DNA of 64,000 nucleotides from Calliphora vicina (lineage: Eukaryota; Arthropoda; Insecta; Diptera; Calliphoridae): contig NC_088782.1 in NCBI RefSeq assembly GCF_958450345.1, forward strand, positions 38,182,501 to 38,246,500. Direction: 5' to 3'. Below the pieces are notes generated by a model. The model ran no database searches. It was not told the DNA's origin and saw only the letters and a program-made list of their open reading frames with translations. Below, in pieces: positions 43,851-53,868 of the stretch (positions are counted from its first letter, which is position 1; every line of letters begins with the position of its first letter). A program made the position numbers and the translations under genes.

Positions 43851-44329
43851 GGTATGGATAGGGACTTACAGATCATTATATTAAAATTTATAATTCAATT
43901 TCGTAACAATATGTCATGTTGATCAGTATCATTTATATTGACAAATATTGGGATATCATTTGCAAAGTGAGTGCTGTATTCCGATCTCAGGAATTCAATT
44001 ATCAATCGATCCTTTGAGCACGATGTTACGCAATCGTGTTGACAATTTCGCAGAGAGATATTTTATTATATACTTACAAGGTTCTTCGTTGTCGTTTCGA
44101 AGCTACAAAGCTGGACCCCGTTAAACTAATTCTAGATTTTTATGAATTTCCCGCATAAAAGATCGCTAATAATTATGTATAAATTATTATCGATTATTCT
44201 TATAAAATTTTGGACACAAGTATGAGTGATCACAGATCGAGAGATCAAACATTTGATTTTTGTCGCAAAATGTTCAGTAAACGTTTTAGTTATTAGTAAT
44301 GATTAATGATTTTCGTATAATGGAGGAAG

Positions 44330-45540
44330 ATTTAACACTTTTTTTTAATTAAAGATATAAATAAAATATAATTTTCATATAGCCACTAATATTTGCCAAA
44401 CTCAACTACTAACTTAACAATTTTGCTTGTCACTGTAAATATATACGATGTTGTCGGTTTCCTGCTTGGTTGCCAAGTCACTCATTCTGTTACTGATTTA
44501 ATCTGCCTCTGGTCGGTCGTTCGGTTGCATGGTCTGTATGTCAGTCTCTTTGTTGTTTAGTCATTTAAACCGATTGGGGTTCTACCCATAAAAAAAAAAT
44601 ATATTGTACGATAAATGACAGCCAGTTTTAAATTGCTTAATGCTTTATATGGAATACATACTTTCAAAAACGAAAAAAAGGCAAGGTTCAAACATTGAAC
44701 AGAGAGCGTCAGCTCCAAAACACATCATGTAGTAAAGGCAAATAATTTTAGTTAGATGTTCGTGCTAGTACTTGTGTACATAAGTGGGCAGATATTCAAA
44801 CTGAATTCCGACTGATAAACTCAAACGCCCATCCGGTTGTTGGCTCTCTGGTTTTAGTGTATGTATTCGATGATGATGATGTTGTTGGGACCATTTATTT
44901 TAATTTGATTAGAGTTTTTCCTGGTTTACAGTCTTAGAAAATATAAAAGAATCCCTTTACAGTTTCAAAAATAATACTAAGTATTCAAGGCAACCAAACA
45001 GAACATGTCACGTTCTTAATTTATATCCTTGAAGTTGGGTCGTTTGTTACGATTATTATTTACTTATATATACACCATTCCATTTCCTCAGCATGTACAT
45101 AAATATTTAATAATGTATAGTATATAGAATGCAGAGAAATATCCTTCTTTTTGGGCAATGTTTTTTTAGGGGTTGTTGGCTGACTGACTGGCTGGCTGCC
45201 TGGCAGGCTGCCTGAATGGTTTGCTGTCTGTACTCTCGTATATAGAAACGGCATCCTTCTGATTTAATTTGTCAGAGCTATGGGTGTTTTGAAATACAAT
45301 TAAGATTCTGTATTGGTTGCCTTGTTTGATAATTTATGCAAAAACATTTTTTGTTCGGAGTGGAAAATTATCGATTTTTGTTTGTCGAGTTTTTAGGTGT
45401 TGTTTTTTGTGGATGGCGTGAGAAGTGTTCTTTATAATCTTATCAACTGATATATATAATAATTTAAATTATTTGGAAACATAATATAATGAGCGAATAA
45501 TTCTCAATAATTAAGACAACACCTTAAGAGCTTCATTGTC
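44330..45540. other. Intron-like insert within the tandem array
   Basis: AT-rich DNA with CTGACTGACTGGCTGGCTG at about 45180 and GATGATGATGATG at 44870. No gene is seen. Confidence 0.35.
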
Positions 45541-46114
45541 TGGAATATAAGTGATCACAGATCGTGCTCGTTTTCTAAATTAAATGCATATTTACAAAGT
45601 TATTGATGATTTTAGATACTTTTACAAGATATCGATTTTTGGTCAGAAATATCAATGATCGATTTATATATTTACATACAAAGTTACTGCCAATTTAAGA
45701 TTTTCTTAGAAACAATAAATTTTTATTAAGAAATATTCATGATCACAGATCGAGCTTCTCTTATTGGAAATTCTTATTTACAAAGTTATTACAGAATTTA
45801 GTTTTTTTTTCAGTTTTTCCTATAAAATATTGACTTTTGGTCAGAAATATGAGTGATCACAGATCGATCTCCTTTTTTCTATTAAATGCTTTTTTGTTTC
45901 AGTAAAAAATATGATCGAACTGTTTTTTTTTTTGATTTAACGCCTGCTTACAAAGTTATTACTGATTTTAGATTTACATATAAAAGATCGGGTTTTGTTG
46001 TGAAATATGAGTGATCACAGATCGAGTTTTGTTTAAGATTTTTGATCAAGTTCCTTTTCTCTTATTAAATGCATATTTAAAAAGTTATTGGTCATTTAGA
46101 TTCTTTGATTATGA

Positions 46115-47165
46115 TATGATAAGACAACTATCGTCCAGGCCAGCCAAAAAAGTTTGAAGACCAAGAATTGGTGGCACTACTCCATGAAGATGGTTGTCAA
46201 ACTCAACAAGAGCTTGTAAAACCATTGGGAGCTATTCAAGCAGCAATTTCAAAACGTTTGCGAGCCGCAGGATTCATTCAAAAGCAGGGAAATTGGGTAC
46301 CATACGAATTGAAGTCGAGAGACCTTGAATGACGATTTTGACGAAATGCTGCTTGTACGCTATAAAAGAAAATATTTTTTTGCACCGAATCATTATGTGC
46401 GATGCAAAATCAATTACGATAACCCGAAGCATAAGAGATCGTATGTGAAGCCAGTCCAAAGCAAAATAGCCATGTCGCTAAAGTAATTTTCTGAATTTGA
46501 TGGGAGCAAAAGGGTCCTATCTATTACAAGCTGCTGAAATCTGGCCAGACTATCACAGGGAACCTGTACCAAATACAACTGATTCGTTCGCAGCGAGCAA
46601 TGAAAAAGGCCCAGAATATTACATCATGACAACAGTCTTCCACATTATGCAATACCTGTTAAAAACTATTTAGAATGAATTGGTTGGGACCAGCTTTATA
46701 GTCCAGACCATATCCCGTCCGACTAATATTTGTTTCGATCGATGCATAACGATCTCTCTCTGGGATTCGCTTCACTTTGGAACAGAGTATCCGAAATTGG
46801 CTTGATTCTTTTTTGGCCTCAAAAGATGAGCTGTTCTTTTTACTCGGAATCCATCACCCCTCTAGGCAATTACATGTGAAATTTATGTTCCTATGAAATA
46901 TTCATTTCCCTCGAAGGGAAAACTGCTATGGTGATATTCCCAAGAACTTTTCATTCACAATAGTTGATTTTGTTCTTCACATCTGTTTATTGTTTACAAA
47001 ATTACATGTACAAATTTCACAACATTTGCGAATTTTTTCACGTGAACAAAATTGATGAACGAAACATGGGAAAGGAAACATATTTCATGTAAAATATTGA
47101 TTCGAGATAGGGGTGCATATGTTGGCAGAAAGATGGGAAAATGTCATAGCTAAAGGCTAAAAATT
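46115..47165 (+). pseudogene. mariner transposase pseudogene, copy 10, with a nested MITE
   Basis: KFEDQELVALLHEDGCQTQQ and ELVKPLGAIQAAISKRLRAA in one frame, then FIQKQGNWVPYELKSRDLE and a stop. The first catalytic block is disrupted (CDAKSITITRSIRDR). HHDNSLPHYAIPVKNYLE keeps the second Asp, and TGA follows at 46676..46678. After a 261-bp insertion at 46855..47115 the C-terminus resumes with MLAERWENVIA. It was inserted into the ~105-bp tandem array. Confidence 0.85.
46855..47115. mobile_element. 261-bp CACCCCT MITE with CAT target duplication, nested in mariner
   Basis: The start CACCCCTCTAGGC and end GATAGGGGTG are inverted over 7-8 bp, and CAT flanks both sides. Removing it restores the mariner reading GGAATCCATATGTTG. 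The inside shares long blocks with 4651..4866 (CACGTGAACAAA, AATAGTTGATTTTGTT, TTTATTGTTTACAAAAT). Superfamily is unclear: a 3-bp duplication could be PIF/Harbinger-like, but CAT is not TWA. Confidence 0.85.
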
Positions 47166-47690
47166 AGATAAAATTCCGCAATTTTAAGTCATAAAATTTA
47201 GATTATTGTTCAGAAATATAAATGATCACAGATATAGCTCATTTTCCAATTTAACGTTTATTTATAAAGTTATTAACGATTCAAGATTTTCTAATAACAA
47301 TAAATCTTTGGTTGAAAATATGAGAGATCATTGATCGTACTCCTTTTCATGATTAAACTTATTTATGGCGTATTGAGTTATTGACAAATAACTAGAAAAT
47401 CCGACTTTGTCGGGTTAAAATATACAAAAAATCCGATTTTCGGTAGATATCAGATCAAAAGATTTACGTCTCGGCAGCTCGAGGTTGTGTGGCCTTTAAA
47501 TATGAATACGTAAAATTGAACAAAAATATTAATTTGGCAGCTGCGGTTTGAAGAGTCAAGCTTTTCATAAATGTTTAACAAATTACATCAGAATTATATA
47601 TAAAAAGAGAGTTTGGAAAAGCGATTGCTGTCATTTATAAGACATCACACATCTGATACAAATTGTTAGCCAAGTTGTCATTACTCAATG

Positions 47691-47987
47691 ACAAGTTGTC
47701 ATTACTCAAATACAACTATGAATTGGTATAATGAGTATAATATTGATGTTATACCAAAACACATCAATTAAACAAATTACCCAAATCTTCGTCCAATCGA
47801 GATATATTGGGCAATTGTTAAAAGTAAATTGAAAAAGAGTGCAGGTACAGTAAATAACCAGATTTTGATGAGAACAAAGTGGAATTATTTATTCCACTTA
47901 GAAGAAGTGGGAAGAAAAGTTGTGCGGCTATTAATGGGAGGCATAAGAAGAAAAGCCAGAAAATTTATTCGCAATAAAGACACATAA
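47691..47987 (+). pseudogene. Tc1-like transposase, C-terminal remnant
   Basis: One frame from 47691 reads TSCHYSNTTMNWYNEYNIDV, IPKHIN, a TAA, then TNYPNLRPIEIYWAIVKSKL and KKSAGTVNNQILMRTKWNYL down to RRKARKFIRNKDT and a stop at 47985. This is the DDE-type C-terminus 'D.A..HY....W...N....P...N.PN.P.LRPIE.YWA..K..L', where the Glu in RPIE is the third catalytic acid. A 17-bp direct repeat (CAAGTTGTCATTACTCA, at about 47671 and 47693) disturbs the frame upstream, and the N-terminal two thirds are missing. Confidence 0.7.
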
Positions 47988-48650
47988 ACCTACAGTTATC
48001 TATTTTTTAAAACTTAATACCTTTAATTTCATGTATAAAATGTTAACATACGTTGTTTCATTTAAAAGTTATATTCGCTTTAATCCGTACGGATTTTAAG
48101 TGGCCACTTCTTTATGGCAATATATATATTTTTCAATGTGGTCCATACTTCCCTAGTTATACCAAATTATATATCCAATATTTAATATTAAATATTTTTT
48201 TTATTTTTTATCCAATTACATACATATGTATATCAAAAAATATCTGGTGTGGCTGCAGGCCGTCAGTCAAATAAACAATTTTATGTGCAGCCGGTGTTCT
48301 ATTAGATTGATATAAAAAACATTTTTACACATGGGCATTTCCATGACATCCTACGTGACATTTGTACGCCTATAGATTTTGCAAAAATAACAGTAACTGA
48401 AAAATAATTTGGTCCTTATGTTTCATAAAAAAAAATTAATACATTGTTGTTCAAAATATCGAGCGATATAAGGGTAAATCGTACGTGACATAAAACGGAA
48501 GTAATTTTGTGTTACATGTAAAAATATGCGAATCGAGGGAGGTTAAGTGCGTGACATAAAACGGAACTAATTTTATCTGTTACGCGGTATAGTTAGACGT
48601 CGCCAAACATTAACCAATGCTAGTGAAACTCAAAACTCTAGAATGTTTTT
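47988..48650. other. Unassigned stretch
   Basis: It contains two GTACGTGACATAAAACGG-like direct repeats (about 48482 and 48548). No gene is recognised. Confidence 0.35.
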
Positions 48651-48846
48651 TGCATGGAGTAACAACAAGAGCGGAAACTAGAAAAAAACTCAAACCAAAA
48701 TCTTACTCAAAATAATCACACAGACGAGTGTTGTTTTTGTTTTCACATTATTTTATTTACTAATACATACTCACCACTTAGGTTTTTGACAACTGAGTTA
48801 GGTCTTTGACAGCAGAGTTTCCGCTCTATGTATATTTCTCTATGGT
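48651..48846. mobile_element. MITE-like inverted repeat with AGAGCGGAAACT arms
   Basis: AAGAGCGGAAACTAG near the left and AGTTTCCGCTCTATG near the right are inverted, and the middle (CACCACTTAGGTTTTTGACA, ACTGAGTTAGGTCTTTGACA) recurs at 55772..55935. Outer borders are approximate. Confidence 0.55.
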
Positions 48847-49093
48847 TTTTTGCTTTTCTCTTTTAATTTCTTATACTAAACCAAATATGTTTCCTTTACA
48901 ATCCGTTACATTTAAAGAAAAACAACAATCTTTGGCTGATTTTATAAGAATACCGCGATGATTTTTCTCCTATAGTAATAAAATATAAATTCTGTTAATA
49001 TGTATAGAAAATTAGAAAAAATAAAAAATCAGTGTCAAATTTATTTAATAATACATATGAATAAAAATTCAACGGGAGTTTTTTTTCTCTTTT

Positions 49094-49960
49094 TATACCC
49101 TTCACCATGGCAAGGGTATATATGTATAAGTTTATCATTCCGTTTGTAATTTCTACATTTTTCATTTTCGGGTCGTTACAGATAACGAAGTCGATATAGC
49201 CATGTCCGTCTGTATGTTGAAATCAAATTTCCGTAGCTCCCAAATAACTACAAACATGATTGATACATCAATATATCGGGAATTCTTCCGGCTCGGTTGC
49301 TATTTAAAATCGAGAAAATCGGCCCACAAATGGCTGAGATGTAAGGAAAAAATCGGGACAACCTCGATTTTGGGCCTATTTTTGATCTATATCTGGATTA
49401 CGAGTCATTAATATAGGCAATGTGGATATCAAATGATAGATACTTCAAAGTCCATTGCAACGATGTATATAAGGCTATAGTAATTTGGACCTACAATGGG
49501 TCAAAATCGGAAAAAATATTTTTTAACCCGTTTTTTTTACCCAAACAAATTTTTTGTCGTAATTTTTTTTTTTTTTTTAATTAAAAAAAAAATTTCGAAA
49601 TTTTTTTTTTTTAAAAAATTAGAAAAAACTTTTGAAAACTTTTTTTTTTTAATTTTAAAATATTTTTTTTTCGAAATTGTTTTCAAAGTCCTCTACAACG
49701 ACGTATATAAGGCCATAGTATGTTAGACCTACAATGGGTCTAAATCGGGGAAAATATTTTTTAAACCGAACTTTTTTTATCACCAAAAAAATTTTTTGTC
49801 ATAATTTTTTCTTTTGTCATACATTTTTTTATATTAAAAAAACTAATTTTAAAAAATTAAAAAAAAATAATTAATTTTGTTTACCCAAAAATATTTAAAA
49901 TTTGTATTTTAAAGTATAATTTGGTGAAGGGTATATAAGATTCGGCAAAGCCGAAGCTTT
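49094..49960 (+). mobile_element. DINE-1/Helentron-like element with an internal duplication
   Basis: The same family as 15783..16478, from ATACCCTTCACCATGGCAAG to CGGCAAAGCCGAAGC. A block of about 90 bp (CAACGATGTATATAAGGC, ACCTACAATGGGTCAAAATC) is present twice, at about 49455 and 49690. The terminal CTTACTTGTTT is lost. Confidence 0.75.
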
Positions 49961-50660
49961 CATATAAAAACAAAATAAATTTAGAACAAATTTAAATTTT
50001 TCCCCCAGCAAATGGTTGACCTGGATCCTCGCCTGATTTATATATATACATTTTGGTTAAAAATCATTTTTTCACACTCAATACATATGTATGTGTACTA
50101 TATTTAATATTAAAGAACTATGTTTGATGATTTTTTTCTCAACCTTTAGTAATAAACACGTTATAAACATTTTATTTAAATATAATTATGTCAATTTATT
50201 TATTAAATGGCAGCTCTATTTTCCATATCCATCACTGACATCTGGCTCATAAACAGCTGACTGTTTTTTTTTTATTAATTTGTTGATGCACCAAATGTCA
50301 AATTTGCGTGTGTTTGTATTTGCCAAACAAATACAACAAAACAACAGAACCGGCCTCTTTAACAAAAACAAGCAAATAAATACTTGCTTTTTGTTGTTGT
50401 GCACTTTGTTTATAACAAGCTCCAAAAGTAATTACAATTTTTAAATTTGTTTACGAATAAGTATATAAAAACAAACTAGAGAAAAACAACTTGTACGATG
50501 TTTTTGAAGTATGTTTTCAACCACTTTGTAAATAAACTTCACCACAAAACGAACTGTTGTCGTGTTTACGAATGCCGTTAAAATTCAACAAAATTGATGT
50601 ACATTTTTAGTTGGACAAGAAATTGTGTTGTATCTCATCAGGGATGATAAATCTTGTACT
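49961..50660. other. Unassigned AT-rich stretch
   Basis: TTGTTTA-type simple patches and no coding exon. Confidence 0.3.
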
Positions 50661-50662
50661 TT

Positions 50663-50820
50663 TTATACCCTTCAGCTTCGTGAGAAGGGTATATATAAGT
50701 TTGTCATTCCGTTTGTAATTTCTACATTTTTCATTTCCGACCCTATAAAGTATATATATTCTGGATCCTTATAGATAGCGGAGTCGATTAAGCCATGTCC
50801 GTCTGTCTGTCTGTCTGTCC

Positions 50821-50854
<34 letters not shown>

Positions 50855-51954
50855 TGAAATCAGTTTTCTGAAGACCCCAGATATCTTCGGGATCCAAATC
50901 TTCAATAATTCTGTCAGACATGCTTTCGAGAATTTTGCTATTTAAAATCAGCAAAATCGGTCCACAAATGGCTGAGATATGAGGAAAAAACCAAGACAAC
51001 CTCGATTTTTGACCTATTTTTTTACCTACAGTGGTGGCCAGGAATTTAAGACAAAAATTGTTTGCTAAATTCCACGTGATTGTCAATTATTTTTTCAAAT
51101 ATTTCCACACATATGTATGCATGAGGACTGTTTTAACACACAAGTGTGTTTTATTCGACTGTGTCAATTCATACATATCCACCACGAACACATACAATTT
51201 TTCTACAACTTGACCAAAAAAATTTTTTTTTAAATAAACATATTTTCTCACATTTATATCATTATATTTTTATTATTATAGAATATTAGGACCAAATTTC
51301 GTATTTTTAGTTCCATTAGTTTCGGTCATATCATGTTATTAACAGCGGATGTTCGCTGAGGTGGGTCAACGTATTTCCACATATCTTTGTCCATATATGT
51401 TTTACCGATTTTTCCAAACATTTTTCAGAAATTAGAAACATTAATAATAAATTTCATACCCTTAGAGGTCCTTTTATTTAGGCTATATCGCACTTAAAAT
51501 TAAGTTGATGAAAAAAATTCAAGTATTTGTCTTAAATTGGTGGCCACCACTGTATATCTGGATTACTAAGACATTATATAGACAATATGGATATCTAATG
51601 ATAGATATTTCAAAGACATTTGAAACGACGTATATAAGACCATAGTAAGTTGGACCTACAATGGGTCAAAATCGGGAAAAAAATTTTGAACCCGAATTTT
51701 TTTTTTTTTTTAAAAATTGAAAAAACAAAAAAAAATTTTTTAAATTTGAAAATTTGAAAAAAAAAATTTTTAAAATTTAAAAAAAAAAATTTTAAATAAC
51801 AATCGAAAAATTTTTTTTTCCAAAAAATTCAAAACACAACTGGAAAAAAAATTAAATTTTGTTTACCTAAAAATATTTAAAATTTTGAAGTATAATTTGG
51901 TGAAGGGTATATAAGATTCGGCACAGCCGAATATAGCACTCTTACTTGTTTCAG
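50663..51954 (+). mobile_element. DINE-1/Helentron-like element, full length, split by a Tc1-type MITE
   Basis: It runs from ATACCCTTCAGCTTCGTGAG through a long (GTCT)n at about 50799..50853 to the hairpin ATTCGGCacaGCCGAAT and CTCTTACTTGTTT at 51954. The longer GTCT array and intact ends suggest a younger copy. The GTCT run creates false reading frames rich in DRQT. A 524-bp insertion lies at 51029..51552. Confidence 0.8.
51029..51552. mobile_element. 524-bp Tc1-type MITE in a Helentron-like element
   Basis: TA flanks both ends. Termini are CAGTGGTGGCCAGGAATTTA and its inverse, ending GGTGGCCACCACTG, with subterminal AAGACAAAAATT-type pairing. TA plus CAGT is the Tc1/mariner signature. There is no transposase. 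Removing it with one TA restores 'TTTACC-TATATCTGGATTAC' as in sibling copies. Confidence 0.85.
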
Positions 51955-53055
51955 TACAATTTGTATATTTTAATAAATTTTAAAACTTTAGTCGTATCCG
52001 AAATAATTAAAATGTTGAATGTAAATTTCATTATGAACTAATTTAATGAACAATGAATTGTATTCGAATAGAATAGTAATAAACTTAGTAGCAGTAGTAA
52101 ATTTCAGCTGCTAAATTTCATTGAATTATTAGTTTAACAATCTCTGGTTATTTTTTAACGTGACGATAAACTGGCAGTTCTCATACAAAAAAAATGTTAA
52201 TTGGAGGTTTATCGTTACGAAAAACGATAACCACATATTGAGAAATTGGGGAAAGTCTTTTATCAGAACTTATCGAAATTATTAAAAGTTTTCAAAATAT
52301 AAAAATGGAGTTTTTTATGAGCTTAATGGAGGATTTTATATGCTTAGAAAAAACTAAAAAAAATCTTATTTTTTATTTCTCCAACATCTACAATCAGCGA
52401 GAAAGTTTTTTCCAAGTCGAGTTTTAATAAAACTAAAGAAAACTTTTTATTTTCAGTTTAAAATTTAAATAGAAATTATTCGGTTAATCGAATAATTTAA
52501 AATTAAACGATTATTTACCGATTAAATTTAAACACCGATTAATTATTTGCTCGATTAACTGATTAAACTAGAAGCCCGATTAATTGAATATCCTGGTAGG
52601 TACCTTACACGTTTTGTAGATCCACTAAGAAGGCATATTTGGAAATTCGAATTTCAAGGGGGTAAAAATGGTTAAAATCGGCATCTCTATATCTCCAGAA
52701 CTAATAAAGATAGCACTAAAAGTCGAACTTAATCTAAATTTATGCAAAAAATAAATGGACAGGTGTGTGGTACTTTTTGATTTTGGTACTTTTAAAGGGA
52801 AAAAATGGGCGAAACCCAAGTTTTACAACTTTTTTGTATCCCGTATCCAAGAAATTCTATATAAATGGAATAGTAGTCCATCTAAAAAAATCAAAAATTT
52901 TGACACTTTTTAGAAATTTGAACTATAAGGGGTTAAATAGATCCCTCTTTTTTGGTACTTTTTATATATTAATATGTTATAAAAATGTTTATTATATAGA
53001 GTAGTAGCTATTTAAAGCTTTTTCCTATATTAAACATATATTTTAGCTCTTATTT
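51955..53055. other. Unassigned stretch
   Basis: It includes the second copy of the palindrome (52139..52250: CTCTGGTTATTTTTTAACG against AAAACGATAACCACA) and a patch of repeated CGATTAAT/GATTAA motifs around 52480..52590. No gene is recognised. Confidence 0.35.
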
Positions 53056-53200
53056 TGAAACATTTGTACAATTTATTGTAAATTTATTCAAAGTATTGGC
53101 CATTGTTAGCTATGATATTTTCCCATCTTTCTGGCAAAACAAATGGATTCCGAGCCAAAATAACTGTTCATCTTTTGAGGATACGCATCACTTTGGATAC
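53056..53200 (-). pseudogene. mariner 3' end fragment
   Basis: TTATTCAAAGTATTGGCCAT, GTTAGCTATGATATTTTCCC and ATCTTTCTGGCA match the C-terminal coding end and 3' untranslated part of the other copies in reverse. It stops near the RFTLEQ-coding part. Confidence 0.8.
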
Positions 53201-53868
53201 TCTGTTGCCCGTTTTCGTCTTTGACAATTTTGCTTCTCACTTTTGTTTTTTATGGTCCCTGGTGGTGACCATAAAAAACTCAACATTAAAATTGGTGGGG
53301 TACCATTTATAACTCGAATTGCAACACAACGCAACACATAAACTAGATGAGTACGATTATCACTCCTGATATTAATCGAAAGGTTTAAGCTTGCTATATG
53401 AAGATGTAGATCGACTAGGGACGTACTTGAATCGACGTGGGATACCCTGGCATTTTGCATTTTGCTTTTCCATCAACTGCTTTTACAAAAATTATTATAA
53501 TTGTAATAGATTTTTCTGATTTTCGTTTTGTTATTTTCTCATTTGTTTTTACGGGGAATGTTTAATTTAGAACTTACTTCCTAAACATTCTACCTTGTAT
53601 AGTTCCACCATGATCTGAAAAACATCTATATTCCTGTTTTTTCAGAATTTATATTTATATCTTGTATTTTTTTAGCTTACGATTTCTTAAATAACTATTA
53701 TTAATTAAGCAATAAAATAACGTAGTAAATAAAGGAACTAAAAGCTTTTGTTTACTACTAATTTAATTCTACTAACAAAATACATTAACGATTTTTAGAA
53801 TTTTTTACAAAAATTACATTTAAAACAAGGTAATTTTTGGTTTGTTTATCAAATATACATATGTAGGC
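53201..53868. other. 3' flank of the CENP-B-like gene
   Basis: On the minus strand, just after the stop codon, the sequence is AT-rich and should hold the 3' untranslated part. An ATTAAA (rather than AATAAA) occurs about 105-110 bases after the stop, near 53760. The end of the transcript is not determined. Confidence 0.3.

Larger units (their letters stand above)
44140..47380. repeat. Interrupted tandem array, unit about 105 bp, core TGATCACAGATCGA
   Basis: The core recurs at about 44227, 45553, 45655 (degenerate), 45741, 45854, 46013, 47223 and 47328, each preceded by a GGTCAGAAATATGAG-like block and followed by CTCxTTTTCTxxATTAAATG, then ACAAAGTTATTGATGATTTT. Spacing between neighbours is about 86-159 bp, mostly near 105. 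The array is broken by about 1.2 kb of other DNA (44330..45540) and by mariner copy 10 (46115..47165). It is not coding. Confidence 0.7.

Noticed and set aside
50672..51086. Two minus-strand frames with repeated DRQT residues
   Set aside because: They are translations of the (GTCT)n tract of a Helentron-like repeat.
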